Below, piece after piece: positions 43,248 to 51,097 of a stretch of DNA of 64,000 nucleotides. Position 1 is the first letter of the stretch; the number at the start of each line of letters is the position of its first letter. Made by a program: the position numbers and the translations under genes. The notes below the pieces were generated by a model, which was not told the origin of the DNA, ran no database searches, and saw only the letters and a list, made by a program, of their open reading frames with translations. Origin of the DNA: JAMIFN01 sp964544605 (GTDB lineage: Bacteria; Pseudomonadota; Gammaproteobacteria; Burkholderiales; Burkholderiaceae_C); assembly GCA_964544605.1 (NCBI GenBank), contig CAZJBX010000003.1:37374-101373 (forward strand), in the 5' to 3' direction.

Positions 43248-45503
43248 ATGCAATCGATATCCACTCTCTTCCAAGTCCGCGCCCTTTCGCCATTGGCTGC
43301 GGCCGTTGCTTTGCTTGTGGCCAGCTCGGCTGGGCAGGCGGCTTCATTGGGGGCCGTTCAAAATGCAGTCTTTTTTGGCAAGCCCTTCGTCGCCAACATC
43401 CCCATGGGGCATTTGGATGATGCGCCAGGTTGTATTGAGACCAAATTGCTGTATGGCGATGCGCCTGTAGCGGGGACTTATTTCAATGTCAGCGGCTCCA
43501 CTTTGCAAGTGCGCAACAGCCAAGCCATCAACGATGCGCTGGTGAGCCTGTCTGTGAGTGTGGGTTGCGATACCCCCAACCGCCGCAACTACACCCTTTT
43601 GCCTGAGGCCCCTGTCTTGCGTGAGGTGGCCATGCAGGCCGATGAAGCGCAGCGCCGCGCGGAGAGCCATATCGACAGACAAGGCGCTGTGGCCACCAAA
43701 TACGGCAGCACGGGCAACCAAAATGCTTTTGGCGTGGAAAGCGGCATTGCCGATTACATCGTGGTGCAGCCTGACCCACAAACTGAGCTGCGTCAAAAAC
43801 AAGAGGTTGAGCAACGCGCCCGTGATCGCGCTCGCCAAGTCGAAGAGCGGGCTTTGGCGCAGGCTGAGAAGGCCCGCGCTGATCGTTTGGCTCAAGCCGA
43901 ACGAGAGCGCCAAGCGGCCCTTGCTGCGCCACAAGACGACAGCAGCCCCCGCCCCTTGGGTCTGTTGCAAGAGCCTAGCAGCGGTGAGGCTTTGCCCCGC
44001 CTTGAACTCGACGGTGGCCATATGGATTGGATTTTGCAGGATCCCGGTTTGGGCGGCAGCAGCGAGTTACTGAGCCTGCCCAATGAGGCCGCTCGTGAGC
44101 AAGCCCGCGCCGCGTGGGCTGAATTGGCTGCACAAGTGCCCGGTTTTGCCGAAGACGGTTGGGACTTCGGTGCAGGCACTGCGGCCACCACGGCTGCGGC
44201 CAGTGGCAGCGGCACAGCCAGCAAGGCCCAGCAGCAAGAGATTGATCAGTTGAAGAAGGATTTGGCGCAGGCCAAGAGCAGCAAGCGCAGCTCTTTGCTC
44301 TGGAGCTGGTTGCTGTTTGGCTTGGCGGGCTTGATTGGCCTGCTGCTGTGGCGCGCCCGTCGCCAGCAAGTGAGCAAAGAGCAAGAGAGGCAAAGCGCTT
44401 GGTGGCAGGAGCAAGAGGGCCTCAGCCCCAACGACGATGTGCGCGATTCGAACTACAGCACTGAGCCAGGCAATTTGGGCTACCGCTCCAAAGTGGTGCC
44501 CCAGGTCGATAGCTTGGGTGCTTTTGTGGAAGACTTGCCCGCCCCTGAAATCAATGAAAACCTGACCGCCGATGAGGCATTGTTGGAGTTTGGCCTGAGT
44601 CAGCTCGACCCTGATGAGGAGCATGAGCGGGTGTTGGCTGCCCGTGCCATCACGGAGAGCTTGGTGGATTTGCGCCAACAGGCCGATTTCTTTGTGGCCT
44701 TGGGCCAATACGAGCAAGCGGAAACCTTGCTGGTGAGCTACTTGGAAGCCAATCCTGAGAGCAGCCCCTTGATTTACTTGGATTTGCTGGGTATTTACCA
44801 CGGTGCCAAGCGTGAAGACCGCTTTGAGTCTCTGCGCGAGCATTTCAACAGCACCTTCAACGCCAACATTCCCCGTTACGCCTACTATGGGCGTGAGGGC
44901 AATGGTCTAGAGCATTATGAGCGCGCTTTGTCACGCATTCAGGCTTTGTGGGGCTCTCCCCAAGTCATCCGCGTGATTGAGCACTCCATCTTCCGCCGCC
45001 GCCAAGCAGAGGCGGAGGAGGCTTTTGATACGCTGGCCTTCCGCGACTTGTTGATGCTGTATGCGATGGCGCTTGAGTTGGTGGCCGAGGGCGATGATTT
45101 GAAGCGCCATCAAAGCTATGTGCGCACAGCCGCCAACTGGCTGCAAACTGCCCCTGGCAATTTGGCTGCGATGGAGCAAGCAGCAGCGCAAGGTGTGCCG
45201 GCTTTCTTGAACACCTCTAATGGCAGCTTTGAAGCCGTTGGCGATGCGGGGGGGCCTGCATCGGATGCGCTTGCGCAAACTGGGAATGTGGTCACGGGTG
45301 ATGACTTCGATTTGACCCTGCCCGATGATGAGGGCTTGGGCGAGGCGGCGACTGTGTTCAATGAAGTGGACTTTGAAATCGATTCGCCTACTTTGTTGGA
45401 TGGCGACCCCAGCTTGGCAGATTTGGACTTGCGCTTGGATGGGGCCGAGCAGGATGCGCAAGCTGGCAAAGGCCAAGCAGGCGATGGTGAAAACAAAGCG
45501 TGA
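43248..45503 (+). CDS. fimV: FimV-like pilus assembly/polar protein
   Basis: Inner-membrane peptidoglycan-linked protein needed for type IV pilus function and polar localisation. 751 residues: signal peptide (to about 32, SSAGQAASLG), periplasmic FimV N-terminal domain (about 33-120), a Gln/Arg/Ala-rich coiled region (160-240), another coiled coil near 320-345, one membrane segment (about 351-367, WLLFGLAGLIGLLLW), and a cytosolic acidic part with TPR-like repeats (ETLLVSYLEANPESSPLIYLDLL) ending acidic. The plan matches FimV although the canonical LysM motif is not evident. pilT-pilU lie elsewhere in the window. Confidence 0.88.
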   Translation: MQSISTLFQVRALSPLAAAVALLVASSAGQAASLGAVQNAVFFGKPFVANIPMGHLDDAPGCIETKLLYGDAPVAGTYFNVSGSTLQVRNSQAINDALVSLSVSVGCDTPNRRNYTLLPEAPVLREVAMQADEAQRRAESHIDRQGAVATKYGSTGNQNAFGVESGIADYIVVQPDPQTELRQKQEVEQRARDRARQVEERALAQAEKARADRLAQAERERQAALAAPQDDSSPRPLGLLQEPSSGEALPRLELDGGHMDWILQDPGLGGSSELLSLPNEAAREQARAAWAELAAQVPGFAEDGWDFGAGTAATTAAASGSGTASKAQQQEIDQLKKDLAQAKSSKRSSLLWSWLLFGLAGLIGLLLWRARRQQVSKEQERQSAWWQEQEGLSPNDDVRDSNYSTEPGNLGYRSKVVPQVDSLGAFVEDLPAPEINENLTADEALLEFGLSQLDPDEEHERVLAARAITESLVDLRQQADFFVALGQYEQAETLLVSYLEANPESSPLIYLDLLGIYHGAKREDRFESLREHFNSTFNANIPRYAYYGREGNGLEHYERALSRIQALWGSPQVIRVIEHSIFRRRQAEAEEAFDTLAFRDLLMLYAMALELVAEGDDLKRHQSYVRTAANWLQTAPGNLAAMEQAAAQGVPAFLNTSNGSFEAVGDAGGPASDALAQTGNVVTGDDFDLTLPDDEGLGEAATVFNEVDFEIDSPTLLDGDPSLADLDLRLDGAEQDAQAGKGQAGDGENKA

Positions 45504-45525
45504 TGCGCCTTGCGCGTCTTGGCAC

Positions 45526-45550
45526 ACGGGCTCCTGCGGGAGCCCGTTTT
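45526..45550 (+). terminator. Rho-independent terminator of fimV
   Basis: ACGGGCTCC/GGAGCCCGT, perfect 9-bp stem with TGCG loop, followed by TTTTAT; 22 bases after the fimV stop. Confidence 0.9.
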
Positions 45551-45656
45551 ATTGGGCGCGTGGCTTTTGCTCTGTATTCGGCCATTTCAGCGGCTTTTTG
45601 GCCTGCTGCTTTACGGCTTATGATGAAGGGTTTTTGGCTTTGATGGATTTGAGCTT

Positions 45657-46697
45657 ATGCAGACTTTGACTTTGACCCGCCCCGATGACTGGCATTTGCA
45701 TGTGCGCGATGGGGCGGCTTTGCAAGCCGTGATTGGCCATACGGCAGCGCAGTTTCGGCGCGCCATCATCATGCCCAACCTCAAGCCGCCCGTGAGCACA
45801 GTAGCGCAAGCTTTGACTTACCGTGAGCGCATCGTGGCGGCCTTGCCTGCGGGCAGCCGTTTTGAGCCCTTGATGACCCTGTATTTGACCGATAGCACCG
45901 ACCCTGCCGAGATGGCCAAGGCCAAAGCAGCAGGCATTTTGGCCTGCAAACTCTACCCCGCTGGTGCCACCACCAACAGCCAAGATGGGGTGACCGATAT
46001 CCGCCGCATCTACCCCGTGCTTGAGGCCATGCAGAAAGAGGGCATGTTGCTGTTGGTGCATGGCGAAGTGACGGACAGCGAGATCGATATTTTTGACCGT
46101 GAGGCGGTGTTTATTGAGCGCGTCATGCAGCCTGTGCGCCGCGATTTCCCGCAGCTCAAAGTGGTGTTTGAGCACATCACCACACAAGAGGCGGCGCACT
46201 ATGTGGCGCAAAGCGATGCTTATACGGCCGCCACCATCACGGCCCACCATTTGCTCTACAACCGCAACGCCATTTTTACGGGCGGCTTGCGCCCGCATTA
46301 CTACTGCTTGCCTGTGCTCAAGCGCGAGCAACACCGTTTGGCTTTGCTACAGGCGGCCACGGGGCAACTGGCGGCGGGTAAATTCTTTTTGGGCACCGAT
46401 AGCGCTCCCCACGCCGCACATTTGAAAGAACACGCCAGCGCCTGCGCAGGCTGCTACACGGCCCATGCCGCTATTGAACTGTATGCACAGGCTTTTGAAG
46501 CGGCGGATGCGCTGGATGCGCTAGAGGCGTTTGCCTCGTTCAATGGGCCTGATTTCTACGGCCTGCCGCGCAATACCGAGCAAATCACTTTGCAGCGCCA
46601 GCCCTGGCAAAGCCCTGAGAGCCTGCTCTATGGCGAGGCCCAGCTCAAGCCCTTGGCCGGTGGTGAAACCTTGAACTGGCGCTTGCTGGCCGCATAA
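45657..46697 (+). CDS. pyrC: Dihydroorotase
   Basis: Zinc amidohydrolase of pyrimidine synthesis that cyclises carbamoyl aspartate. 346 residues, class II (E. coli-like). The metal motif DDWHLHVRDG (H13, H15), the carboxylated lysine in ACKLYPAGATTNS, LVHGEVTD, HITTQEA and LGTDSAPH are all visible. ATG 45657 fits the family start; there is no strong ribosome site. It ends before the UUCG terminator at 46728. Confidence 0.96.
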   Translation: MQTLTLTRPDDWHLHVRDGAALQAVIGHTAAQFRRAIIMPNLKPPVSTVAQALTYRERIVAALPAGSRFEPLMTLYLTDSTDPAEMAKAKAAGILACKLYPAGATTNSQDGVTDIRRIYPVLEAMQKEGMLLLVHGEVTDSEIDIFDREAVFIERVMQPVRRDFPQLKVVFEHITTQEAAHYVAQSDAYTAATITAHHLLYNRNAIFTGGLRPHYYCLPVLKREQHRLALLQAATGQLAAGKFFLGTDSAPHAAHLKEHASACAGCYTAHAAIELYAQAFEAADALDALEAFASFNGPDFYGLPRNTEQITLQRQPWQSPESLLYGEAQLKPLAGGETLNWRLLAA

Positions 46698-46727
46698 GGC
46701 GCGGGCGGCTGGTTTAAGGCCATGAAA

Positions 46728-46747
46728 AAGCCCGCTTCGGCGGGCTT
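46728..46747. terminator. Terminator between convergent pyrC and cpoB
   Basis: AAGCCCGC and GCGGGCTT flank a TTCG tetraloop, with an A-run before it and a T-poor tail after it. It is stronger for the minus strand (cpoB) than for pyrC. Confidence 0.8.
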
Positions 46748-46775
46748 GCTTGTGCCTTAAAGTGCAAGCGCTCGC

Positions 46776-47564
46776 TCAATAGCGGCCATTGCGGGCGAGT
46801 TTTTCGCGGGCGATTTGGGCTTCTTGGCTATGGGGGTAAACCTTGGTGAGGTTTTCCAAGGTGCGCAGCGATTCGCTTTTTTGCCCCAGCTCGCTTTGGC
46901 AGTTGGCCAAAGACAGGGCGGCCTCTGGCGCTTTGGGGTTGGTGTCGGAGCTGAGAATCACTTGGCGGAAGCTGGCGAGGGCATTTTGGTATTGCTTGAG
47001 CGCGTATTGGCTGTTGCCAATCCAGTAGTATGCCCAAGGCGTGTAATCGCTCCCGCTAAATTGTGCCAGCAGGGTTTTGAAGCTTTGCTCGGCCCGCGCA
47101 AAATCGCCAGATTGAAAAGTGCGCAAAGCCGCGTCATAGCTTTGTTTTTCAGCGGGGCTGACTTGAATGTCTTGCCCATCCAAGCGCAGGGCGATGAGTT
47201 GCGTATTGCCAGCGAGTGAAGTGTCGCTGCTGCCCATGCTGCTTGTGGCTGAGTGGCTGCGGCTTTCGACTTCTTCGACACGGCCTGTGAGCTGGGCGTT
47301 TTGCTGTTTCAGGCTTTCAATTTGGCCTTGAAGATTGAGCAGGCTGCGTTGCATGATGTCGTTTTGCTCACGCAATTGGCTTTGGCTTTGGCGCACATCT
47401 TTGAGCTCATCGCGCAACTCCAAAATGGCTTTGCGCGCTTCGTTGTCGCCAAATAGGGCGGCTTGGGCCCAGCCGCTGCCCAGCAGGGCCACGCAGAGCA
47501 GGGCGCTGCGGGCCACGCTGTTGAGGCGGGTGCTGGGGCGTTGATATAGGGCAGTGCGGTGCAT
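46776..47564 (-). CDS. cpoB: Cell division coordinator CpoB (YbgF)
   Basis: Periplasmic protein that couples outer-membrane constriction with peptidoglycan synthesis via Tol-Pal. 262 residues from ATG 47564 (AGGAG upstream): signal peptide ending GWAQAALFG, a coiled coil (about 45-95, with ELRDELKDVRQSQSQLREQ heptads) and C-terminal TPRs (YDAALRTFQSGDFARAEQSF, YWIGNSQYALKQYQNALASF). It is usually next to tolB-pal; here it follows rlmH on the minus strand, so it has moved out of its normal operon. Confidence 0.93.
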   Translation of the reverse strand: MHRTALYQRPSTRLNSVARSALLCVALLGSGWAQAALFGDNEARKAILELRDELKDVRQSQSQLREQNDIMQRSLLNLQGQIESLKQQNAQLTGRVEEVESRSHSATSSMGSSDTSLAGNTQLIALRLDGQDIQVSPAEKQSYDAALRTFQSGDFARAEQSFKTLLAQFSGSDYTPWAYYWIGNSQYALKQYQNALASFRQVILSSDTNPKAPEAALSLANCQSELGQKSESLRTLENLTKVYPHSQEAQIAREKLARNGRY

Positions 47565-47620
47565 GGGGAACTCCTGAAGGGGGCGCTGGCGACCGAATAG
47601 GGCAGGGTGGCCAGCGGTGT

Positions 47621-48097
47621 TTATTCGCGGTGGTAGGGGTGGCCTGCGGCCAAAGACCAAGCGCGGTAGATTTGCTCGGTCAGTAGCACCCGCACCATGG
47701 CATGGGGCAGGGTCATGTCAGAGATGCGCATCAGGCGCTGGGCATTGTGCTTGATGCGCGGCTCTAGGCCATCGGCTCCGCCAATGATAAAGGCCACATT
47801 TTGCCCGTTTTGCTGGCTTTCTTGCATCAGCTCGCTCAGGGCCAAGCTGCTCATGCCTTTGCCGCGTTCATCCAGGGCGATGACCAAGGTGCTGCCGCCC
47901 AAGCTGGCGATGGCTTGCTCAATGCGTTCGGCCTCTGCCGCCATGATTTTTGCGGTCGAGGTTTTGCCGCGTGGCTCGGCTTTCAGGGCCTTGCACTCAA
48001 ACTTCCATTCGGGCGGCATCCGTTTGGCATAGTCCTCGTAGGCGCTTTGTGCCCACGCAGGCATTTTTTGCCCTATGGCAATCAAGCAAACGCGCAT
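47621..48097 (-). CDS. rlmH: 23S rRNA pseudouridine-1915 N3-methyltransferase
   Basis: SPOUT methyltransferase acting on assembled 70S ribosomes. 158 residues with the trefoil-knot motifs LVIALDERGKGMSS, VAFIIGGADGLEP and the C-terminal ISDMTLPHAMVRVLLTEQIYRAWSL and HPYHRE. It follows the nadD-rsfS gene by 12 bases, which is the conserved order in this order of bacteria. Confidence 0.97.
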   Translation of the reverse strand: MRVCLIAIGQKMPAWAQSAYEDYAKRMPPEWKFECKALKAEPRGKTSTAKIMAAEAERIEQAIASLGGSTLVIALDERGKGMSSLALSELMQESQQNGQNVAFIIGGADGLEPRIKHNAQRLMRISDMTLPHAMVRVLLTEQIYRAWSLAAGHPYHRE

Positions 48098-48109
48098 GGC
48101 CAGTGGGGT

Positions 48110-49357
48110 TTAAGCCTTTTTAGCGGCGGTTTTTTTAGCAGCAGCTTTTTTCGCTGGGGCCTTCTTCGCGGCTACTTTTTTCACCGCTGTTTTTTTGGCT
48201 GGCGCAGCAGATGAGCTGAGCACCTTGCTGCCGCTGGCTTTTTTGGCGGCGGCTTTTTTCGCAGGGACTTTTTTGGCGGCTACTTTTTTCGCAGCAGCTT
48301 TTTTGACCGCTGGTTTTTTGCTGGGGGCTTGGGCTTTGGCGGCCTCTAGGCTGATGGGGAATTCACCCCAAACCTCTTCGATGTTGTAGTAGTTGCGAAT
48401 CAGGGGCTGGAAGATGTGACAGACGATGCTGCCGCAATCGACGATGACCCATTCGCCGTTTTCCTCGCCTTCAATGCGGGGTTTGGCTTGGCCTTGATCC
48501 TTCACGGCCTTGCTTACATGGCTGGCCAAGGCGCGGGTTTGGCGGTTGCTGCGGCCACTGGCCACAATCACGCGTTCAAACAAAGGGGAGAGTTTTTCGG
48601 TGTCAAAAACCTGAATGTCGATGGCTTTGCCATCTTCTAGGGCGTTGATAACGGCCGTTTGCAGGGCGAAAAGTTCTGCGGCGGAGGTTTTGCTGTTTTT
48701 TGCTTCAGTGGCCATGGGGGTGTCTTGATAAAGAGAATGCTCGCCAATATACCGCAAGACGGCAGGCGCGAGAAAGGACGCGGCCTGCTCTTGATGGCCT
48801 TGGGCCAGCAGCTCGCGCACTTGGGTCGATGAAAGGGTGGGCGCTTGCGCCTCTAGGCGCTGGCCTTGCGGACATGCGGCCCAATTGCGTTGCGCTTGCT
48901 GGGCTTGCTCGGCATTGGGCAGTGTGCGCCAAGCCAGCAAAACATGCACCTGCTGCACCAGCTCTTGCCAGCGGTGCCAGCGGTGCAGCTCGGCCATTTG
49001 GTCTGCGCCCAGCAGCAGCCACCATTGCGCTGGCGGCAAGCCTTGGGCTTGGCGTTCGGCTTGCAAGGCGGCCAAGGTGTCGATGGTGTAGTTGGCTTGT
49101 TGGCTGAAGGCTTCAAGGCGGCTGATATGGCAGCGTGGTAAGGCGGCAAAGGCCAATTCGCACAGGGCCAGGCGCTGCTCAGGCGGGCTCAGGCGGCGGC
49201 TTTTATAGCTGCTGGCATCGCCCGTGGGCATGATCAGCAATTGCGCTTGGGGTAATTGCGCCAAAGCGGCCTCGGCCAAGGCCAAATGGCCTTTGTGCGG
49301 CGGATCAAAAGAGCCGCCAAAGTAAATGATGGCCTCGGGCGCGGTGTTGTTGGGCAT
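48110..49357 (-). CDS. nadD-rsfS: In-frame fusion of nicotinate-nucleotide adenylyltransferase and ribosomal silencing factor RsfS
   Basis: One uninterrupted frame of 415 codons. Residues 1-205 are NadD (GGSFDPPHKGHLALAE, PTGDASSYK, LLGADQMAELHRW, SSTQVREL), making deamido-NAD. Residues 215-330 are RsfS (ALEDGKAIDIQVFD, ERVIVASGRSNRQTRALA, WVIVDCGSIVCHIFQPLIRNYYNIEEVWGE-type core), which blocks subunit joining by binding L14. Residues 340-415 are a Lys/Ala tail. The two are normally separate adjacent genes. The internal ATG at 48715 (residue 215) could start RsfS alone but lacks a ribosome site. Either a true fusion or two products from one frame. Confidence 0.85.
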   Translation of the reverse strand: MPNNTAPEAIIYFGGSFDPPHKGHLALAEAALAQLPQAQLLIMPTGDASSYKSRRLSPPEQRLALCELAFAALPRCHISRLEAFSQQANYTIDTLAALQAERQAQGLPPAQWWLLLGADQMAELHRWHRWQELVQQVHVLLAWRTLPNAEQAQQAQRNWAACPQGQRLEAQAPTLSSTQVRELLAQGHQEQAASFLAPAVLRYIGEHSLYQDTPMATEAKNSKTSAAELFALQTAVINALEDGKAIDIQVFDTEKLSPLFERVIVASGRSNRQTRALASHVSKAVKDQGQAKPRIEGEENGEWVIVDCGSIVCHIFQPLIRNYYNIEEVWGEFPISLEAAKAQAPSKKPAVKKAAAKKVAAKKVPAKKAAAKKASGSKVLSSSAAPAKKTAVKKVAAKKAPAKKAAAKKTAAKKA

Positions 49358-49360
49358 GGC

Positions 49361-50287
49361 TCAGGCTGGGCCAGCAAGCCAGTCGCGGCGCTGCAAAAAG
49401 TGCTCGGTCAGTTGGCGCTCTGGCGAGCCTTCGGGCCATTCTTTTTGGTAAGCCCAGCTCACCTGCCTTGGCATTGACAGCAAGATGGACTCGGTGCGGC
49501 CGCCTGATTGCAGGCCGAAGTGTGTGCCTCGGTCGAAAACCAAATTGAACTCGACATAGCGGCCACGGCGGTAGAGCTGGAACTCGCGCTCGCGCTCGCC
49601 AAAGGGCGTGCTTTGGCGCAATTGCACCAGCGGTATATAGGCTTCTAAAAACGCATCGCCCACGGCGCGCATCATGGCAAAGCCGCCTTCAAAGCCCAAA
49701 TCACTCACATCATCGTAAAAAATGCCGCCGATGCCGCGCTGTTCCTCGCGGTGCTTGAGGTAAAAATATTCATCGCACCATTGTTTATAGGCAGGGTAGC
49801 GCTCGGCACCAAAGGGGGCCAAGGCATCGCGGCAGACTTGGTGGAAATGCACCGCATCTTCCTCAAAGCCGTAGTAAGGCGTGAGATCCATGCCGCCGCC
49901 AAACCAAAATACCGGCTCGCCGTTGGGCTTTTGTGCTTGCAACATGCGCACATTCATGTGCACAGTCGGCACATAGGGGTTTTGCGGGTGGAACACCAAA
50001 GACACGCCACAGGCTTGGAAGCCGCTGCCCGCCAGCTCGGGGCGGTTGTGTGTGGCAGAAGGTGGCAGGGCAGGGCCAGAGACGGCACTAAAGCCGCAGC
50101 CCGCGCGCTCGAACACGCTGCCGTCTTCCAAGATGCAGGTCAGGCCGTGGCCTTGCAGTTGTTCTTCGGGGGCTTTTTGCCAAGCATCGCGCGCAAAACG
50201 GGCGGAATCGATGCCCTCAAGCGCGCTGACAATGCGCAGTTGTAAGTCTTGTAGATAGTGTTGAACGGCTTGGCTGGCTTTTTGCAT
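49361..50287 (-). CDS. hemF: Oxygen-dependent coproporphyrinogen III oxidase
   Basis: Heme pathway enzyme converting coproporphyrinogen III to protoporphyrinogen IX using O2. 308 residues: ERAGCGFSAVSG, GVSLVFHPQNPYVPTVHMNVR, WFGGGMDLTPYY, DEYFYLKHREEQRGIGGIFYDD, RRGRYVEFNLVFDRGTHFGLQSGGRTESILLSMP. ATG 50287 is the family start. The stop lies 3 bases before the nadD ATG, so the genes are coupled. A terminator-like hairpin sits 17 bases upstream of the start. Confidence 0.97.
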   Translation of the reverse strand: MQKASQAVQHYLQDLQLRIVSALEGIDSARFARDAWQKAPEEQLQGHGLTCILEDGSVFERAGCGFSAVSGPALPPSATHNRPELAGSGFQACGVSLVFHPQNPYVPTVHMNVRMLQAQKPNGEPVFWFGGGMDLTPYYGFEEDAVHFHQVCRDALAPFGAERYPAYKQWCDEYFYLKHREEQRGIGGIFYDDVSDLGFEGGFAMMRAVGDAFLEAYIPLVQLRQSTPFGEREREFQLYRRGRYVEFNLVFDRGTHFGLQSGGRTESILLSMPRQVSWAYQKEWPEGSPERQLTEHFLQRRDWLAGPA

Positions 50288-50303
50288 GGCTAGAAGGGGT
50301 GAA

Positions 50304-50330
50304 GAAAAAAAAGCCCTGCCGCAGCAGGCG
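50304..50330 (-). terminator. Terminator-like hairpin in the hemF leader (possible attenuator)
   Basis: On the minus strand CCTGC/GCAGG (loop TGCG) is followed by a run of eight T ending 17 bases before the hemF ATG. No minus-strand gene lies upstream, so it does not end another gene. TAAAAT at 50346-50351 (minus) would start RNA just before it. Confidence 0.55.
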
Positions 50331-50345
50331 GCAAGTGAGCTTGGG

Positions 50346-50351
50346 ATTTTA
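50346..50351 (-). promoter_or_regulatory. Possible -10 element for hemF
   Basis: TAAAAT on the minus strand, about 60 bases before hemF. No strong -35. The stretch between it and the tRNA-Lys promoter holds no gene. Confidence 0.3.
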
Positions 50352-50526
50352 GCCAGCACTGTGCAGGCGCAGAAAAAACAAAAAAATTCCAGTCGGCGCG
50401 TCCAGCGCCTGCGCTAGCTTGTAGAATACGCCTCCATCCAAACAGGGGCGCAGGGCCGCAGGGCACTGTAGGCCAAATCGGCAGGCTCACAAGCTGGCGT
50501 AAAAAATCAAATTTTTTCAGGCCAAC

Positions 50527-50556
50527 TTGCAAAAGCCCAAAAAATCGCCCTATAAT
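50527..50556 (+). promoter_or_regulatory. Promoter of tRNA-Lys
   Basis: TTGCAA at 50527-50532 and TATAAT at 50551-50556, spacer 18 bases; 41 bases before the tRNA. Confidence 0.8.
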
Positions 50557-50597
50557 TGCGGTTTCCCTTCGAGAGAAGAGAAAGACACTCAAAGAGT

Positions 50598-50673
50598 GGG
50601 ACGTTAGCTCAGTTGGTAGAGCAGCGGACTTTTAATCCGTTGGTCACAAGTTCGAATCTTGTACGTCCTACCA
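50598..50673 (+). tRNA. tRNA-Lys (anticodon TTT)
   Basis: 76-nt cloverleaf with encoded CCA. Acceptor GGGACGT pairs with ACGTCCT (G1-U72 wobble), D-arm GCTC/GAGC, anticodon loop CTTTTAA, T-loop TTCGAAT. Confidence 0.97.
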
Positions 50674-50681
50674 TTTCTTTT

Positions 50682-50708
50682 ACGGTGCTTTTTAAAGTGC
50701 CGTTTTTA
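50682..50708 (+). terminator. Terminator of tRNA-Lys
   Basis: ACGGTGCTTT pairs with AAAGTGCCGT (two wobbles), followed by TTTTT; begins 9 bases after the tRNA. Confidence 0.7.
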
Positions 50709-50799
50709 TTGCCAAATTCTGCGGCTTGGTTTCAAAGCTGGCTCAGTTCACTTTCTGGCAATAAGGCTTTATTTACTTTCATTGTTTAGGAGTTGAATC

Positions 50800-50985
50800 A
50801 TGGCAGTTCAGCAAAACAAAAAATCACCCTCTAAGCGTGGTATGCACCGATCGCACGATGCCCTGACCGCTCCTGGCATCGCCATTGAGCCCACAACTGG
50901 CGAAGTGCACCTGCGTCACCACATCAGCCCCAACGGCTTCTACCGTGGCCGCAAAGTGGTGAAAACCAAATCTGACGCTGAGTAA
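50800..50985 (+). CDS. rpmF: 50S ribosomal protein L32
   Basis: Small basic ribosomal protein, 61 residues, starting MAVQQNKKSPSKRGMHRSHD as in betaproteobacteria and ending in RKVV and an acidic tip. The zinc cysteines found in some L32 proteins are absent (C-minus form). The ribosome site is TTAGGAG. Normally followed by plsX and fabH; plsX is missing here and fabH comes after a terminator. Confidence 0.96.
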   Translation: MAVQQNKKSPSKRGMHRSHDALTAPGIAIEPTTGEVHLRHHISPNGFYRGRKVVKTKSDAE

Positions 50986-51031
50986 GCGCCAAGACAATCG
51001 GTGGCGTGATGCCGTCGTCTGTCTTCTCTCC

Positions 51032-51065
51032 AAAGCCCACTTCGCTTCACGCGCGTGGGCTTTTT
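51032..51065 (+). terminator. Terminator of rpmF
   Basis: AAAGCCCAC/GTGGGCTTT, perfect 9-bp stem with a 14-base loop, then TTTTT partly overlapping the stem; 47 bases after rpmF. Confidence 0.85.
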
Positions 51066-51097
51066 GCTTTTCTCTTTGACGCAAAAAAGGTGAAGTC

